This document shows, one piece after another, positions 9,187-17,134 of a stretch of DNA of 64,000 nucleotides. This DNA is from an uncultured Olsenella sp. (lineage in GTDB: Bacteria; Actinomycetota; Coriobacteriia; Coriobacteriales; Atopobiaceae). The notes under the pieces were generated by a model, which did no database searches, was not told the DNA's origin, and worked only from the letters and a program-made list of their open reading frames with translations. Within the stretch, counting starts at the first letter, position 1, and each line of letters opens with the position of its first letter. Both the position numbers and the translations under genes were made by a program. The stretch covers positions 87,001 to 151,000 of the forward strand of contig CASEHX010000022.1 of NCBI GenBank assembly GCA_949287905.1, read 5' to 3'.

Positions 9187-9218
9187 CCGCTCGTTCCCCT
9201 TTCCCGTCGCGGACTATT

Positions 9219-9419
9219 CCGAGGCAGTATTTTCGCTCCGCGCTGTCACTTTTGGCCTCGTTTGTGTGCCTGGGTACTATCTGAGGTCCAAAAACTGACT
9301 ATTCGGATGACGTTTTCCCAGTTAACGATTGCAAACTTGATGCCAATTCCTTTTGACCTCGAATAAATCCACACAAACGAGGCGAGAAATGACAGTGGAG
9401 GGCGGTTTTACTGCCTCGG
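9219..9419. repeat. Intergenic element with 50-bp imperfect terminal inverted repeats
   Basis: Arms 9219-9268 and 9370-9419 match at 39 of 50 positions when one is reverse-complemented. The outer ends CCGAGGCAGT and inner ends CGTTTGTGTG are perfect. The 101-bp centre is much more AT-rich than its surroundings and has no gene. It lies between the convergent ends of the ECF operon and the efflux gene. It looks like a MITE-like insertion or a long structured terminator. I see no clear target-site duplication. Confidence 0.6.
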
Positions 9420-9466
9420 AAGCGTTTGGCTGAGAGAGGGCGCCGTGTAGGGGTTCGCCGAGAGGT

Positions 9467-10663
9467 CTAGTTCGCCCTGCCGTGGGTGATGAGCAGCCTT
9501 CCGAGGACGAGTGCGCACCAGAGGGCGCCCGCGACGGCAACGGCACCTCCGACAAAGCCGACGGCGCCGACTCCAAGGGTGTCGCAGACCACGCCCCCGA
9601 TGACGGAGCCCCCTCCGATTCCGACGTTGAAGAGTCCGGAGAAGATGGACATGGCAACGGCAGACTGCCCCTCGTTCGTCACGCGAATGACCTCCGCCTG
9701 TGCTCCGGCGTTGAACGAGGTCGAGCAGGCGCCCCAGATCACACAGATGCCAATCGCGGGCACGGCCCAAGGAGCAACGGGAGCGAGCAGCAGAAGTGCC
9801 AGCGAGAGCCCAATCATGGTGGTCCGCAGGTAGGCCTTGCGATGCGCGTCAAAGAAACGGGCGAAGAGCCAGCTGCCGACGAGGCCAGCCACGCCAAAGA
9901 TGGAAAGGACGATGGTGATGAGGTCGTCCGACATGCCGGCTATCTGCGCGAGGAAGGGCTCTATGTAGCTGTAGGCAACGTAGTAGCCGGTGGCATAGAG
10001 AATGGTGAGCAGGTAGATGCCGAGGAGCGCTCGGTTGCGGCCGAGTTCGGGGAGACGACCAAGCGTGAACGGCTCGCCTGCGGGAAGGCTCGGAAACGTG
10101 GCGGCAAGGCCAAGGCCCACGGCAAGGGTGACCGCCCCAACCACGACAAAGGTCATGCGCCAACCCAACGCAAGGCCGAGCGCGCGTCCCAGCGGCAGAC
10201 CAAAGATCATGGCGACGGAGGTTCCCGTGACGATCATGCTCATCGCGCGCGAGGCGTGCTCGGGCGCCGCGACGCGCACGGCATAGGGTGACGCCACGGA
10301 CCAGAAGACCGCATGCGCGGCCGCCACCACGAGGCGCGCGGCCACGACCAGCTCGAAAGTGGGGGCGACGGCCGTTCCGACCTGCCCGGCGCAGAACACA
10401 GCGAGCACCACGAGGATGAGGCGCTTGGGAGGCATGCGGCTCGCCGCAATCATGAGCGGCAGCGAGAGCGCCGCCACGGCCCAGGCGTAGATGGAGATCA
10501 TGAGGCCGGCGCCCGACTCGGTGAGCGAGAAGGTCGAGGCGATGTCCGTGAGCAGCCCGATGGGCACGAACTCCGAGGTGTTGAGAAGAAAGGCCGCAAG
10601 GGTGAGGAACACGAGTGGCGCCGTCTCGCCACGGGTGGTCTGAGCTGGTGCGTTTGTGCTCAC
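9467..10663 (-). CDS. sotB: MFS efflux transporter, SotB (sugar efflux) type
   Basis: 398 residues with about twelve membrane helices. FNTSEFVPIGLL-like text at the first helix (here FLLNTSEFVPIGLLTDI) and LPLGRALG are hallmarks of the SotB/AraJ drug:H+ antiporter-1 branch. The start is GTG at 10663: AAAGGAG lies just upstream, and the frame further upstream is only translation of the 35-bp repeat array. A TATAAT hexamer at 10693-10698 on the minus strand is a good -10. Likely role: proton-driven export of sugars or small toxic compounds. Confidence 0.85.
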   Translation of the reverse strand: MSTNAPAQTTRGETAPLVFLTLAAFLLNTSEFVPIGLLTDIASTFSLTESGAGLMISIYAWAVAALSLPLMIAASRMPPKRLILVVLAVFCAGQVGTAVAPTFELVVAARLVVAAAHAVFWSVASPYAVRVAAPEHASRAMSMIVTGTSVAMIFGLPLGRALGLALGWRMTFVVVGAVTLAVGLGLAATFPSLPAGEPFTLGRLPELGRNRALLGIYLLTILYATGYYVAYSYIEPFLAQIAGMSDDLITIVLSIFGVAGLVGSWLFARFFDAHRKAYLRTTMIGLSLALLLLAPVAPWAVPAIGICVIWGACSTSFNAGAQAEVIRVTNEGQSAVAMSIFSGLFNVGIGGGSVIGGVVCDTLGVGAVGFVGGAVAVAGALWCALVLGRLLITHGRAN

Positions 10664-10692
10664 GGGCACTCCTTTCAGGGTTGGTCCGGGGA

Positions 10693-10698
10693 GATTAT
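10693..10698 (-). promoter_or_regulatory. -10 element of the efflux gene
   Basis: TATAAT on the minus strand, 30 bp before the GTG start. No convincing -35 is seen 16-18 bp further upstream. Confidence 0.4.
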
Positions 10699-10764
10699 AG
10701 GCGCTCTCGTTCGAGGGGTGCGCGGATTGCGAGAGGCTCACAGAAGCTGCGGCAGGTACGAGTG

Positions 10765-10904
10765 CCTCGCGCGTGCCGACCGGCCGTCGAGAACGCCAGC
10801 CTCGCGCGTGCCGACCGGCCGTCGAGAACGCCAGCCTCGCGCGTGCCGACCGGCCGTCGAGAACGCCAGCCTCGTGCGTGCCGACCGGCCGTCGAGAGGC
10901 GTCG
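10765..10904. repeat. 35-bp tandem repeat array, four units
   Basis: Units begin at 10765, 10800, 10835 and 10870. Each contains CGTGCCGACCGGCCGTCGAG. The first three are essentially identical and the fourth diverges near its end. The array occupies the middle of the 381-bp region between the divergent efflux and nagZ genes. No spacers, so not CRISPR. It is a minisatellite and probably varies in copy number. Confidence 0.9.
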
Positions 10905-10980
10905 GTCTCCTGTGCCACATCGCCCGTCGATATGCCCCTGATGCTCGTCGCTCCTCCCTAACTCCAAATGCGGTTGAGTT

Positions 10981-11011
10981 TTGTCACCGCTCCCCACTCG
11001 CCTCGTATAAT
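10981..11011 (+). promoter_or_regulatory. Promoter of the GH3 lipoprotein gene
   Basis: TTGTCA (10981-10986), 19 bp, TATAAT (11006-11011), 33 bp before the ATG. The spacer is slightly long, but both hexamers are good. Confidence 0.55.
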
Positions 11012-11044
11012 GAGGGGGCGATATCAGCAAGTGAAAGGAACCCC

Positions 11045-12268
11045 ATGTCGAAGAGCCGACTCGTTACCCGTCGTCAGGCGATTGCCTCCACCGGTGCCCT
11101 GCTCGCCCTCACCCTGGGTGCCTGTGCGGGGTCTCCCGAGGCGCCCACCGAGGAGGAGATTCCTACCGTGACCGACCCTGAGGCCGAGGGGGAAGCGGAG
11201 AAGTCCCCCGAGGAAATCCTCGCCGACCGGGTCCAGGAGAAGCTCGACGAGATGACCCTCGAGCAGAAGGTTGCCCAGCTGTTTGTCGTGCGCCCCGAAT
11301 CCCTGACCGGCGTGAGCCAGGTCATCGCGGCGGGCGACGCCACGAAGGCGGCGCTCGAGAAGATGCCCGTTGGCGGCGTCGTCTACTTCGCGGACAACCT
11401 GCAGGACACCGACCAGACCCGCGAGATGCTTTCCAACACCATGAAGTTCGGCGAGGAGATCAGCGGCCTGCCGCTCTTCCTGTGCGTCGACGAGGAGGGC
11501 GGAACGGTCTCGCGCGTGGGCGGCAACCCGGGCTTTGGCGTGGACAACGTCGGCGACATGTGCGACGTGGGAGCGACCGGAGACACCGACCATGCCTACG
11601 AGGTTGCCAAGCACATCGGTACCTACCTGCAGTATCTTGGCTTCAACGTGGACTTTGCCCCGGACTCCGACATCGCCAACAACCCCGACGGCACGATGGG
11701 CCTGCGCTCCTTTGGCTCCACGGCGGATGTGGTGGCGCCGATGGTCGCCGCGCAGGTGCGCGGCTTCGAGGACGGCGGCGTGCTCTGCTCCGCCAAGCAC
11801 TTCCCGGGCATCGGCGGCGCTCTCGGCGACTCTCACGACGGTCGCATCTACTCCGAGAAGACGCTCGACGAGATTCGCGCCGAGGAGCTGGTTCCCTTTG
11901 AGGCGGCGATGGAGGAGAACGTCCCGTTCATCATGGTGGGCCACCTCTCGATGCCCACGATCACGGGCGACAACGACCCGGCCTCCATGTCCAGTGAGAT
12001 CGTGACCGACCTGCTCCGTGACGAGCTGGGCTACGAGGGAATCATCATCACCGACTCCATGGCCATGGGGGCCGCCACGGACTCGCTTCCCATTGAGCGA
12101 CTGGGCGTGGAACCGCTCAAGGCGGGCGTGGACATGGTTCTCATGCCGGAGGATCTTGAGGCTGCCTATCAGGGGGTGCTCGACGCGGTTGCCTCCGGCG
12201 AGCTCACCGAGGAGCGCATCGACGATTCCGTCCGTCGCGTCATCCGCACCAAGCTCGAGCGCCTGTAG
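11045..12268 (+). CDS. nagZ: Glycoside hydrolase family 3 lipoprotein (beta-N-acetylhexosaminidase, NagZ type)
   Basis: 407 residues. The N-terminus has twin arginines (RRQ) and a lipobox ending at C27 (LTLGAC), so it is an exported lipoprotein held at the outer face of the membrane. GH3 barrel motifs: VDEEGG (near 150), KHFPGIGGALGDSHDGR with the acid/base His-Asp loop, and nucleophile Asp in IITDSMAMG. This is the single-domain NagZ-like layout. It probably trims N-acetylglucosamine from muropeptides or host glycans. The ATG at 11045 follows AAAGGAACCCC and a promoter. Convergent with the zinc ATPase. Confidence 0.88.
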   Translation: MSKSRLVTRRQAIASTGALLALTLGACAGSPEAPTEEEIPTVTDPEAEGEAEKSPEEILADRVQEKLDEMTLEQKVAQLFVVRPESLTGVSQVIAAGDATKAALEKMPVGGVVYFADNLQDTDQTREMLSNTMKFGEEISGLPLFLCVDEEGGTVSRVGGNPGFGVDNVGDMCDVGATGDTDHAYEVAKHIGTYLQYLGFNVDFAPDSDIANNPDGTMGLRSFGSTADVVAPMVAAQVRGFEDGGVLCSAKHFPGIGGALGDSHDGRIYSEKTLDEIRAEELVPFEAAMEENVPFIMVGHLSMPTITGDNDPASMSSEIVTDLLRDELGYEGIIITDSMAMGAATDSLPIERLGVEPLKAGVDMVLMPEDLEAAYQGVLDAVASGELTEERIDDSVRRVIRTKLERL

Positions 12269-12284
12269 CGACTGCGCGAGCATC

Positions 12285-12338
12285 GGGGCCTCGTCTTTTG
12301 GAAGTGCGCTTCGCGGAACTTCCAAAAGACGAGGCCCC
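12285..12338 (+). terminator. Long hairpin 3' of nagZ, conserved apical sequence
   Basis: Perfect 21-bp stem (12285-12305 with 12318-12338) and a 12-nt loop. The apex reads GTGCGCTTCGCG in the direction of nagZ. There is no U-run after it, so it may be a 3' processing or stability element, or a terminator of unusual type. Its right arm overlaps the left arm of the next hairpin by 6 bp. Confidence 0.7.
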
Positions 12339-12392
12339 GCCCCTCTCGTAGGAAGTTTCGCGAAGCGCACTTCCGAAGAGAAGGGCGGGGCC
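12333..12392 (-). terminator. Long hairpin 3' of the zinc ATPase, same apical sequence
   Basis: A 24-bp stem with three mismatches and a 12-nt loop. Read toward lower coordinates, the direction of the ATPase gene, the apex is again GTGCGCTTCGCG. Each convergent gene thus ends in its own copy of the element in its own orientation. Confidence 0.7.
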
Positions 12393-12406
12393 GTCGGCTG
12401 CGTGAC

Positions 12407-14317
12407 CTAGTTCTTCTCGACGCGCATGCAGCGCATGGCGTTCAGAATCGCGATCATTGCCACGCCCACGTCGCCGAAGACCGCGAGCCACATGTTGGCG
12501 ATGCCAAACGCCGCGAGCACGAGGATGAGGATCTTCACGCCCAGCGCAAAGACGATGTTCTGCCAGACGATGCGCATGGTCTTGCGAGCAACGCGCATGG
12601 CCTGCGCTATCTTGGAGGGGCGGTCGTCCATGAGGACGACGTCGGCGGCCTCGATGGCGGCGTCGGAGCCCATCGCGCCCATGGCGACGCCCACGTCCGC
12701 GCGCATGAGCACGGGCGCGTCGTTGATGCCGTCGCCCACAAAGGCGAGGCGCGCGTCGTCCTTCTCGCCCGCGAGCAGGTGCTCCACGGCGTCGACCTTG
12801 TCTTCGGGCAGGAGCTGTGCGCGGACCTCGTCGATGCCCAGGCGCTCGGCCACGGCCTCGGCCACGTCCTGGCGGTCCCCCGTGAGCATGACGCAGCGGC
12901 GCACGCCGGCCGCGTGAAGGTCGCGGATGGCCTTCTCGGCGTCATCCTTCACCATGTCGGCGATCACGATGTGGCCCACGTACGCGCCGTCGACCGTGAC
13001 GTGCAGGACCGTGCCCGTGAGGTCGCAGTCGTGCCAGGCTGCCCCGTGCTCGGCCATGAGCTTGTCGTTGCCCACGAGGACCAGGTGCTCGTTCACGCGA
13101 GCGCTCACGCCGTGGCCGGACTCCTCCCGCGCCTCGGCGATCCTCTCGCGGTCAATCTCACCGGAGTAGGCGGCGCGCACGGAGACGGCGATGGGGTGGT
13201 CACTGAAGGACTCGGCGTGAGCTGCCATGGAGAGCACGTAGTCGGGGTCCACGCCGGCCTCCGGGTGGATGGCCACCACGTTGAAGGTGCCCGAGGTGAG
13301 CGTGCCGGTCTTGTCGAAGACCACGGTGTCCACGTGGGCGAGAAGCTCGAGGTAGTTGGAGCCCTTGACGAGGATGCCAAGCTTGGAGGCGCCGCCGATG
13401 CCGCCGAAGAAGCTGAGCGGCACGGAGATGACGAGCGCGCACGGGCAGCTCACCACGAGGAAGGTGAGGCCGCGCAGGATCCAGTCGGACCAGGCGCCCA
13501 GGCCCGCAAGCGGAGGGATGACCGCGAGCGCGAGCGCCGAGAGCGTGACGGCCGGCGTGTAGACGCGGGCGAAGCGCGTGATGAAGTTCTCGGTGCGGGC
13601 CTTCTTCTCGCTCGCGTTCTCCACGAGCTCGAGGATGCGGGCGACCGTGGACTCACCGTAGGGCTTGGTCGTGCGCACGTGCAGAACGCCGGTCATGTTG
13701 ACGCAGCCAGAGATCACCTCGGCGCCCGGCTCCACGTGCCGCGGGACGGACTCGCCGGTGAGCGCGGCGGTATCGAGCTGGGAGATCCCGTCCGTGACCA
13801 CGCCGTCTATCGGCACGCGCTCGCCGGGCTTGACCACGATCGTGGTGCCGGGCGCGACGTCGGCAGGGTCGACCTGCGCGAGAGCGCCGTCCTTCTCGAC
13901 GTTGGCGAACTCGGGCGCGATGTCCATCATGGCCGCGATGGACTTGCGGCTCTGTCCCACGGCGTAGCTCTGGAAGAGCTCGCCCACCTGGTAGAAGAGC
14001 ATGACTGCCGCACCCTCGGCCATGTGGGGGTCGGTGTCGGGGAAGAAGACCATCGCAAAGGCGCCGAGGGAGGCCACCGACATAAGGAACGCCTCGTCGA
14101 AGGGGTCACCACGTCGGATGTTGCGCGCGGCCTCGAGGAGGGTCTTGTAGCCAGCGATGAGGTAGGGGATGAGGAAGAGGGCGAGGCTCGCGTAGACGTC
14201 GCCCGGCGTCCCGAAGAGCCTGGCGAGAAGACCGCTCTCCTCGACGGCAAATGCCGCGGCAAAGAGGGCAAGGGCGACGATGATGCGGTTGCGCCAGCGG
14301 CGCTGCTTCTTGTTCAT
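12407..14317 (-). CDS. zntA: Zinc/cadmium/cobalt-exporting P1B-type ATPase
   Basis: 636 residues. TGES actuator loop (187-190), SCPCAL membrane metal site (C291, C293), phosphorylated D335 in DKTGT, HP locus at 374-375 (SDHPIA) and GDGINDAP hinge. The CPC motif and partners indicate a Zn/Cd/Pb exporter rather than a copper pump. There is no N-terminal metal-binding domain in the protein; a separate HMA gene lies 18 bp upstream and probably serves that role. It is co-transcribed with the SmtB-type sensor and exports metal from the cytoplasm. Confidence 0.9.
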   Translation of the reverse strand: MNKKQRRWRNRIIVALALFAAAFAVEESGLLARLFGTPGDVYASLALFLIPYLIAGYKTLLEAARNIRRGDPFDEAFLMSVASLGAFAMVFFPDTDPHMAEGAAVMLFYQVGELFQSYAVGQSRKSIAAMMDIAPEFANVEKDGALAQVDPADVAPGTTIVVKPGERVPIDGVVTDGISQLDTAALTGESVPRHVEPGAEVISGCVNMTGVLHVRTTKPYGESTVARILELVENASEKKARTENFITRFARVYTPAVTLSALALAVIPPLAGLGAWSDWILRGLTFLVVSCPCALVISVPLSFFGGIGGASKLGILVKGSNYLELLAHVDTVVFDKTGTLTSGTFNVVAIHPEAGVDPDYVLSMAAHAESFSDHPIAVSVRAAYSGEIDRERIAEAREESGHGVSARVNEHLVLVGNDKLMAEHGAAWHDCDLTGTVLHVTVDGAYVGHIVIADMVKDDAEKAIRDLHAAGVRRCVMLTGDRQDVAEAVAERLGIDEVRAQLLPEDKVDAVEHLLAGEKDDARLAFVGDGINDAPVLMRADVGVAMGAMGSDAAIEAADVVLMDDRPSKIAQAMRVARKTMRIVWQNIVFALGVKILILVLAAFGIANMWLAVFGDVGVAMIAILNAMRCMRVEKN

Positions 14318-14335
14318 GGTGGCGATTCTCCCTGC

Positions 14336-14554
14336 CTAGCGGACGATCTCGCAGTCGGGCTCGATGCGCGCGGCGAGGGTGACGACGCGCTCGAGGACGT
14401 CGTCGAAGAGCTCGTCCGCCGCGGAGAGCGTGAGCTTCTGCGTCATGAAGTTGACGGATACGGCGTCCACGCCGTCGAGCCTGGCAAGCTCGTCCTGCAG
14501 CTTGCGCGCGCAGTTGGCGCAATCGATCTCATCGAGCTTGAATGACTTGCGCAT
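14336..14554 (-). CDS. Stand-alone heavy-metal-associated (HMA) domain protein
   Basis: 72 residues forming one ferredoxin-like HMA fold with the metal loop DCANCA (C12 and C15). The DCANCA form is the one found at the N-terminus of ZntA/CadA ATPases. Here it is encoded as a separate small protein, start ATG at 14554 behind AAGGAGA, between the sensor and the ATPase. It is probably a cytosolic metallochaperone or a split-off regulatory domain of the pump. Confidence 0.85.
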   Translation of the reverse strand: MRKSFKLDEIDCANCARKLQDELARLDGVDAVSVNFMTQKLTLSAADELFDDVLERVVTLAARIEPDCEIVR

Positions 14555-14587
14555 GGGGTCTCCTTACCTGTGGCTGTATTCGTTGCC

Positions 14588-14899
14588 TTACTCGCAGATG
14601 TGGGACATGCCCTGGCTGAGCATCGTGTAGACGTGATCGTCGGCGAGCGAGTAGAGCACGTTGCGGCCGTCTCGCTGGAACTTCACCAGGTGCGCCTGCT
14701 TGAGCGTGCGCAGCTGGTGGGAGACGGCGCTCTGGGTGCTGCCGGTCTCCTCGGCGATGTCTGCGACGCAGAGCTCACGGCCCATGAGGGCGTAGAGGAT
14801 CTTGATGCGGGTGGTGTCGCTGAAGACCTTGAAGAGGTCCGCGAGGTCGTAGAGCAGCTCCTCGTCGGGCATCTCGGTGGGAGTGGGTTCCTCGGGCAT
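14588..14899 (-). CDS. SmtB/ArsR-family zinc-sensing repressor
   Basis: 103 residues from ATG at 14899; an in-frame ATG five codons earlier is less likely because GAGGAGGG lies between them as the ribosome site. Winged helix with recognition segment STQSAVSHQLRTL. The last helix keeps the full alpha-5 metal site D87-X-H89-X10-H100-X2-E103, identical in pattern to Zn-sensing SmtB. The alpha-3 site has only one Cys (ELCVAD, C44), so a CadC-type thiolate site is unlikely. Expected action: zinc-free protein represses, zinc releases it. Two operator palindromes lie just upstream. Confidence 0.9.
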   Translation of the reverse strand: MPEEPTPTEMPDEELLYDLADLFKVFSDTTRIKILYALMGRELCVADIAEETGSTQSAVSHQLRTLKQAHLVKFQRDGRNVLYSLADDHVYTMLSQGMSHICE

Positions 14900-14925
14900 G
14901 CGCCCTCCTCTCATCTGAATGAACG

Positions 14926-14943
14926 TATGAACACACGCTCATA
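14926..14943. promoter_or_regulatory. SmtB-type operator 1
   Basis: Imperfect palindrome TATGAACACACGCTCATA, in the leader about 20 bp downstream of the -10. Matches the TGAACA/TGTTCA-like 12-2-12 sites of this family. Confidence 0.65.
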
Positions 14944-14960
14944 TATTGTGCTTGAATATG

Positions 14961-14988
14961 AGTATATGAGCACGTGTTCATATGTCAA
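14961..14988 (-). promoter_or_regulatory. Promoter of the zinc operon with operator 2 in its spacer
   Basis: On the minus strand: TTGACA (14983-14988), 16 bp, TATACT (14961-14966). The palindrome TATGAGCACGTGTTCATA (14965-14982) fills the spacer, so a bound repressor would block RNA polymerase directly. Confidence 0.8.
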
Positions 14989-15138
14989 TGAGATTTTGAG
15001 ATTTTCTATGGGAGCGCCGAAGCGTGAAGTACAGCGACGCGCGCATTCCCGGTGAAACGATCAGTTTTTCTCGAGAAGTGAGCGTAGGCGTGAGTTGGGC
15101 ACATGCCAGCTCACGGCTCGGGAGGTCGTTCCAAGAGA

Positions 15139-15169
15139 AACGCTCAGTTCCGACGAGAAACTGAGCGTT
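15139..15169. repeat. Hairpin in the zinc-operon upstream region
   Basis: 11-bp perfect stem AACGCTCAGTT / AACTGAGCGTT, 9-nt loop. No gene is seen from 14990 to 15321. A palindrome TTCTCGAGAA is at 15068-15077. Confidence 0.6.
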
Positions 15170-15200
15170 ATCGTAAGTGTGCGAACCGAGGGCACTACAT

Positions 15201-15266
15201 CCATCGCGTCAAAACGGACAACGCGCACGGTTTTCTCGGCAATTCTTGGTCGTTTTGACGCGATGG
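15201..15266. repeat. 16-bp perfect inverted repeat downstream of xpt
   Basis: CCATCGCGTCAAAACG (15201-15216) and its exact complement (15251-15266), 34 bp apart. It lies past the stop of xpt. Possible terminator or mobile-element relic. There is no U-tract. Confidence 0.65.
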
Positions 15267-15321
15267 TTTCCAGGGAGGCGGACAGCGGGCGAATGGCGAG
15301 AAGAGCCTCGAGCGAGAAACG

Positions 15322-15900
15322 CTACGCGAACACGATCTCGCCGGTCTCGGCGTTCATGGACCTCACGATGGCGAGCGACTCCACCTGATAGCCGCGACGG
15401 CGCAGCTCGTCGCCGCCCGGCTGGAAGCCCTTCTCGATGGCGATGCCGATGCCCTCGACAACGACACCAGCCTCGTCGCAAATCTCAAGCAGGCCGTTCA
15501 TCGCGCAGCCCATGGCCATGAAGTCGTCGATGATGAGCACGTGCTCTCCGGGGGTGAGGAAGCGCTTGGCGACGATGACCTGGTACTCGCGGCCCTTGGT
15601 GTAGCTCGTGATGTTGGTGCGGTACTGGTCGCCGTCGAGGTTCTTTGACTCGGTCTTGCGCGCAAAGACCACGGGCACGCCGCCGAAGTGGGTTGCCGCC
15701 ACGCAGGCGATGCCGATGCCGGAGGCCTCGATCGTGAGGATCTTGTCGATGCGCTTGCCGGCGAAGAGGCGCGCCCACTCGGCGCCCATGTGGTCGTAGA
15801 GGGCCACGTCGCACTGGTGGTTGAGGAAGTTGTCGACCTTGAGGACGTTGCCCTCGCGAACGATGCCGTCCCTGCGGATGCGGTCCTCAAGTTCCTTCAT
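15322..15900 (-). CDS. xpt: Xanthine phosphoribosyltransferase
   Basis: 192 residues, the usual Xpt length, from ATG at 15900 behind GAGAGGAGCC. The PRPP-binding loop is [11 protein letters not shown] (near 125), and the N-terminal [12 protein letters not shown] is typical. It converts xanthine plus PRPP to XMP in purine salvage, in the cytoplasm. A CATAAT -10-like hexamer lies just upstream on the minus strand. I see no purine riboswitch in the short leader. It follows a TIM-barrel gene in the same direction, separated by a terminator. Confidence 0.92.
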   Translation of the reverse strand: MKELEDRIRRDGIVREGNVLKVDNFLNHQCDVALYDHMGAEWARLFAGKRIDKILTIEASGIGIACVAATHFGGVPVVFARKTESKNLDGDQYRTNITSYTKGREYQVIVAKRFLTPGEHVLIIDDFMAMGCAMNGLLEICDEAGVVVEGIGIAIEKGFQPGGDELRRRGYQVESLAIVRSMNAETGEIVFA

Positions 15901-15976
15901 GCGTGGCTCCTCTCGACCCTGATGACTGCGAACCATTATGCACGTTTGAAGCGTGCCTGGCGCCGGCCATGAGAAA

Positions 15977-16004
15977 GTCACGCCTTCAAAGCGGAAGGCG
16001 TGAC
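15977..16004 (-). terminator. Hairpin terminator after the TIM-barrel gene
   Basis: 11-bp perfect stem GTCACGCCTTC / GAAGGCGTGAC with a 6-nt loop. Read on the minus strand it is followed by TTTCTC, the same arrangement as the hairpin at 2370-2404. Confidence 0.7.
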
Positions 16005-16049
16005 GAGCTCTCAGCTGGCAAGAAGGGCGTGCATCGAGAAGCTCGCGCG

Positions 16050-17033
16050 CTAGCGCATGCGGCGCCCGGGGAACGGCATGATGGGCAGGCGTCCGCGGTA
16101 CGGGCTGACGAAGTCCTCCTCGCCGATCTGCTCGGATTCCTCGATCTCGGGGGAGACGCTCTCCACCACGCCGTTGGGGACGTCGGCGACGGGCATGTCG
16201 GTGATGTCGGGCACGACCGTCGCGACGGGCGGCTCCTCGCCGGCGGCCTGCGCGGCGGCCTCGGCCTTCTCGCGGTAGCGGACCATCATGTCTCGCTGCA
16301 GCTCGGTGACGCTGGGTGGCGCCCAGATGAGGGCGTTGGCTCCGGCGGCGACGGTGGCAGCGGCTGCCTCGCCGTCGCGGCCTCCGGTGGCGATGATCGG
16401 CAGGGCGGGGAAGGCGGCGCGCAGCTCGGCGATGACCTCGGGCGTGCGGCGCCCGGCAGCCACGTTGATGATGCGTGCACCCGACTGGATCTTCTCGGCT
16501 GCCTCGTTGTCAAAGCGCGTGATCGTGGCGATCACCGGGATGTCCACGGTGGAGGCCACCTGCGCGACCATCTCTGGCGTGGCGGGGGAATTGAGCACCA
16601 CGCCCGCGGCGCCCTGCATCTCCGAGACCGCGGCGAGCTCCGCGGCGCGCCGGCCGGTGGTGGTGCCGCCGCCCACGCCCACGAAGAGGGGTGCCTCGGC
16701 AACGGTGAGCAGCGCCTGCGTGATGGCGGGCTGCGCCGTGAAGGGGTAGACGGCAAAGATCGCGTCCGCGTTGGAGTTGCGGATCGCGGCGACGTCGGTG
16801 GAGTAGAGGAGCGTCCGGATGCGGCGCCCAAAGAGCGTGAAGCCGCTGCACTCCTCGTAGTTGTCCGGCACGCGCAGCGGGGCCTTGCGCAGGCGTCCCT
16901 CGATCGGCATGGGGCCGTCGGCGGCGGGCACCAGCTCGTGCGGGGAGTGTCCCACCTCAAAGATGCCGCTGCGGATGGCGTGAGAGATCCCCTGCTCCGA
17001 GGTCTCGTTCTTCTCGTTGGTCATGTCTTCCAC
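16050..17033 (-). CDS. Conserved TIM-barrel protein of unknown function
   Basis: 327 residues. A central (beta/alpha)8-like domain has [13 protein letters not shown] (near 118), IATITRFDN, and [10 protein letters not shown] (near 208), a phosphate-binding pattern like IMP dehydrogenase or sugar-phosphate barrels. N-terminal landmarks [19 protein letters not shown] and [15 protein letters not shown] recur in homologues usually labelled only as hydrolases. The C-terminal 70 residues are acidic and low in complexity. The start is GTG at 17033 with GGGAGG close upstream; an ATG three codons later is possible. Function unknown; next to xpt, so a nucleotide link is conceivable. Confidence 0.75.
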   Translation of the reverse strand: MEDMTNEKNETSEQGISHAIRSGIFEVGHSPHELVPAADGPMPIEGRLRKAPLRVPDNYEECSGFTLFGRRIRTLLYSTDVAAIRNSNADAIFAVYPFTAQPAITQALLTVAEAPLFVGVGGGTTTGRRAAELAAVSEMQGAAGVVLNSPATPEMVAQVASTVDIPVIATITRFDNEAAEKIQSGARIINVAAGRRTPEVIAELRAAFPALPIIATGGRDGEAAAATVAAGANALIWAPPSVTELQRDMMVRYREKAEAAAQAAGEEPPVATVVPDITDMPVADVPNGVVESVSPEIEESEQIGEEDFVSPYRGRLPIMPFPGRRMR

Positions 17034-17134
17034 GGTCCCTCCCGGGATTCGCTGTCTTCAGCCAGTCTTTTGTTCCCCGTCTCGCGGCATCGTATACACG
17101 CGGCGAGAAGGACATTCTAGCGATTGCAAGACGC

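Noticed and set aside
10664..10918. 85-codon N-terminal extension of the efflux protein
   Set aside because: It translates the 35-bp repeat array, and a GTG with a good ribosome site lies at 10663, right where SotB-like homology begins.
12285..12392. Insertion-sequence ends
   Set aside because: The inverted arms form hairpins of gene-end type. No transposase or target duplication is seen, and the same apex recurs at other gene ends.
15901..16049. Purine riboswitch upstream of xpt
   Set aside because: The short leader lacks the conserved loop-loop and core sequences. Only a terminator hairpin of the upstream gene is found.
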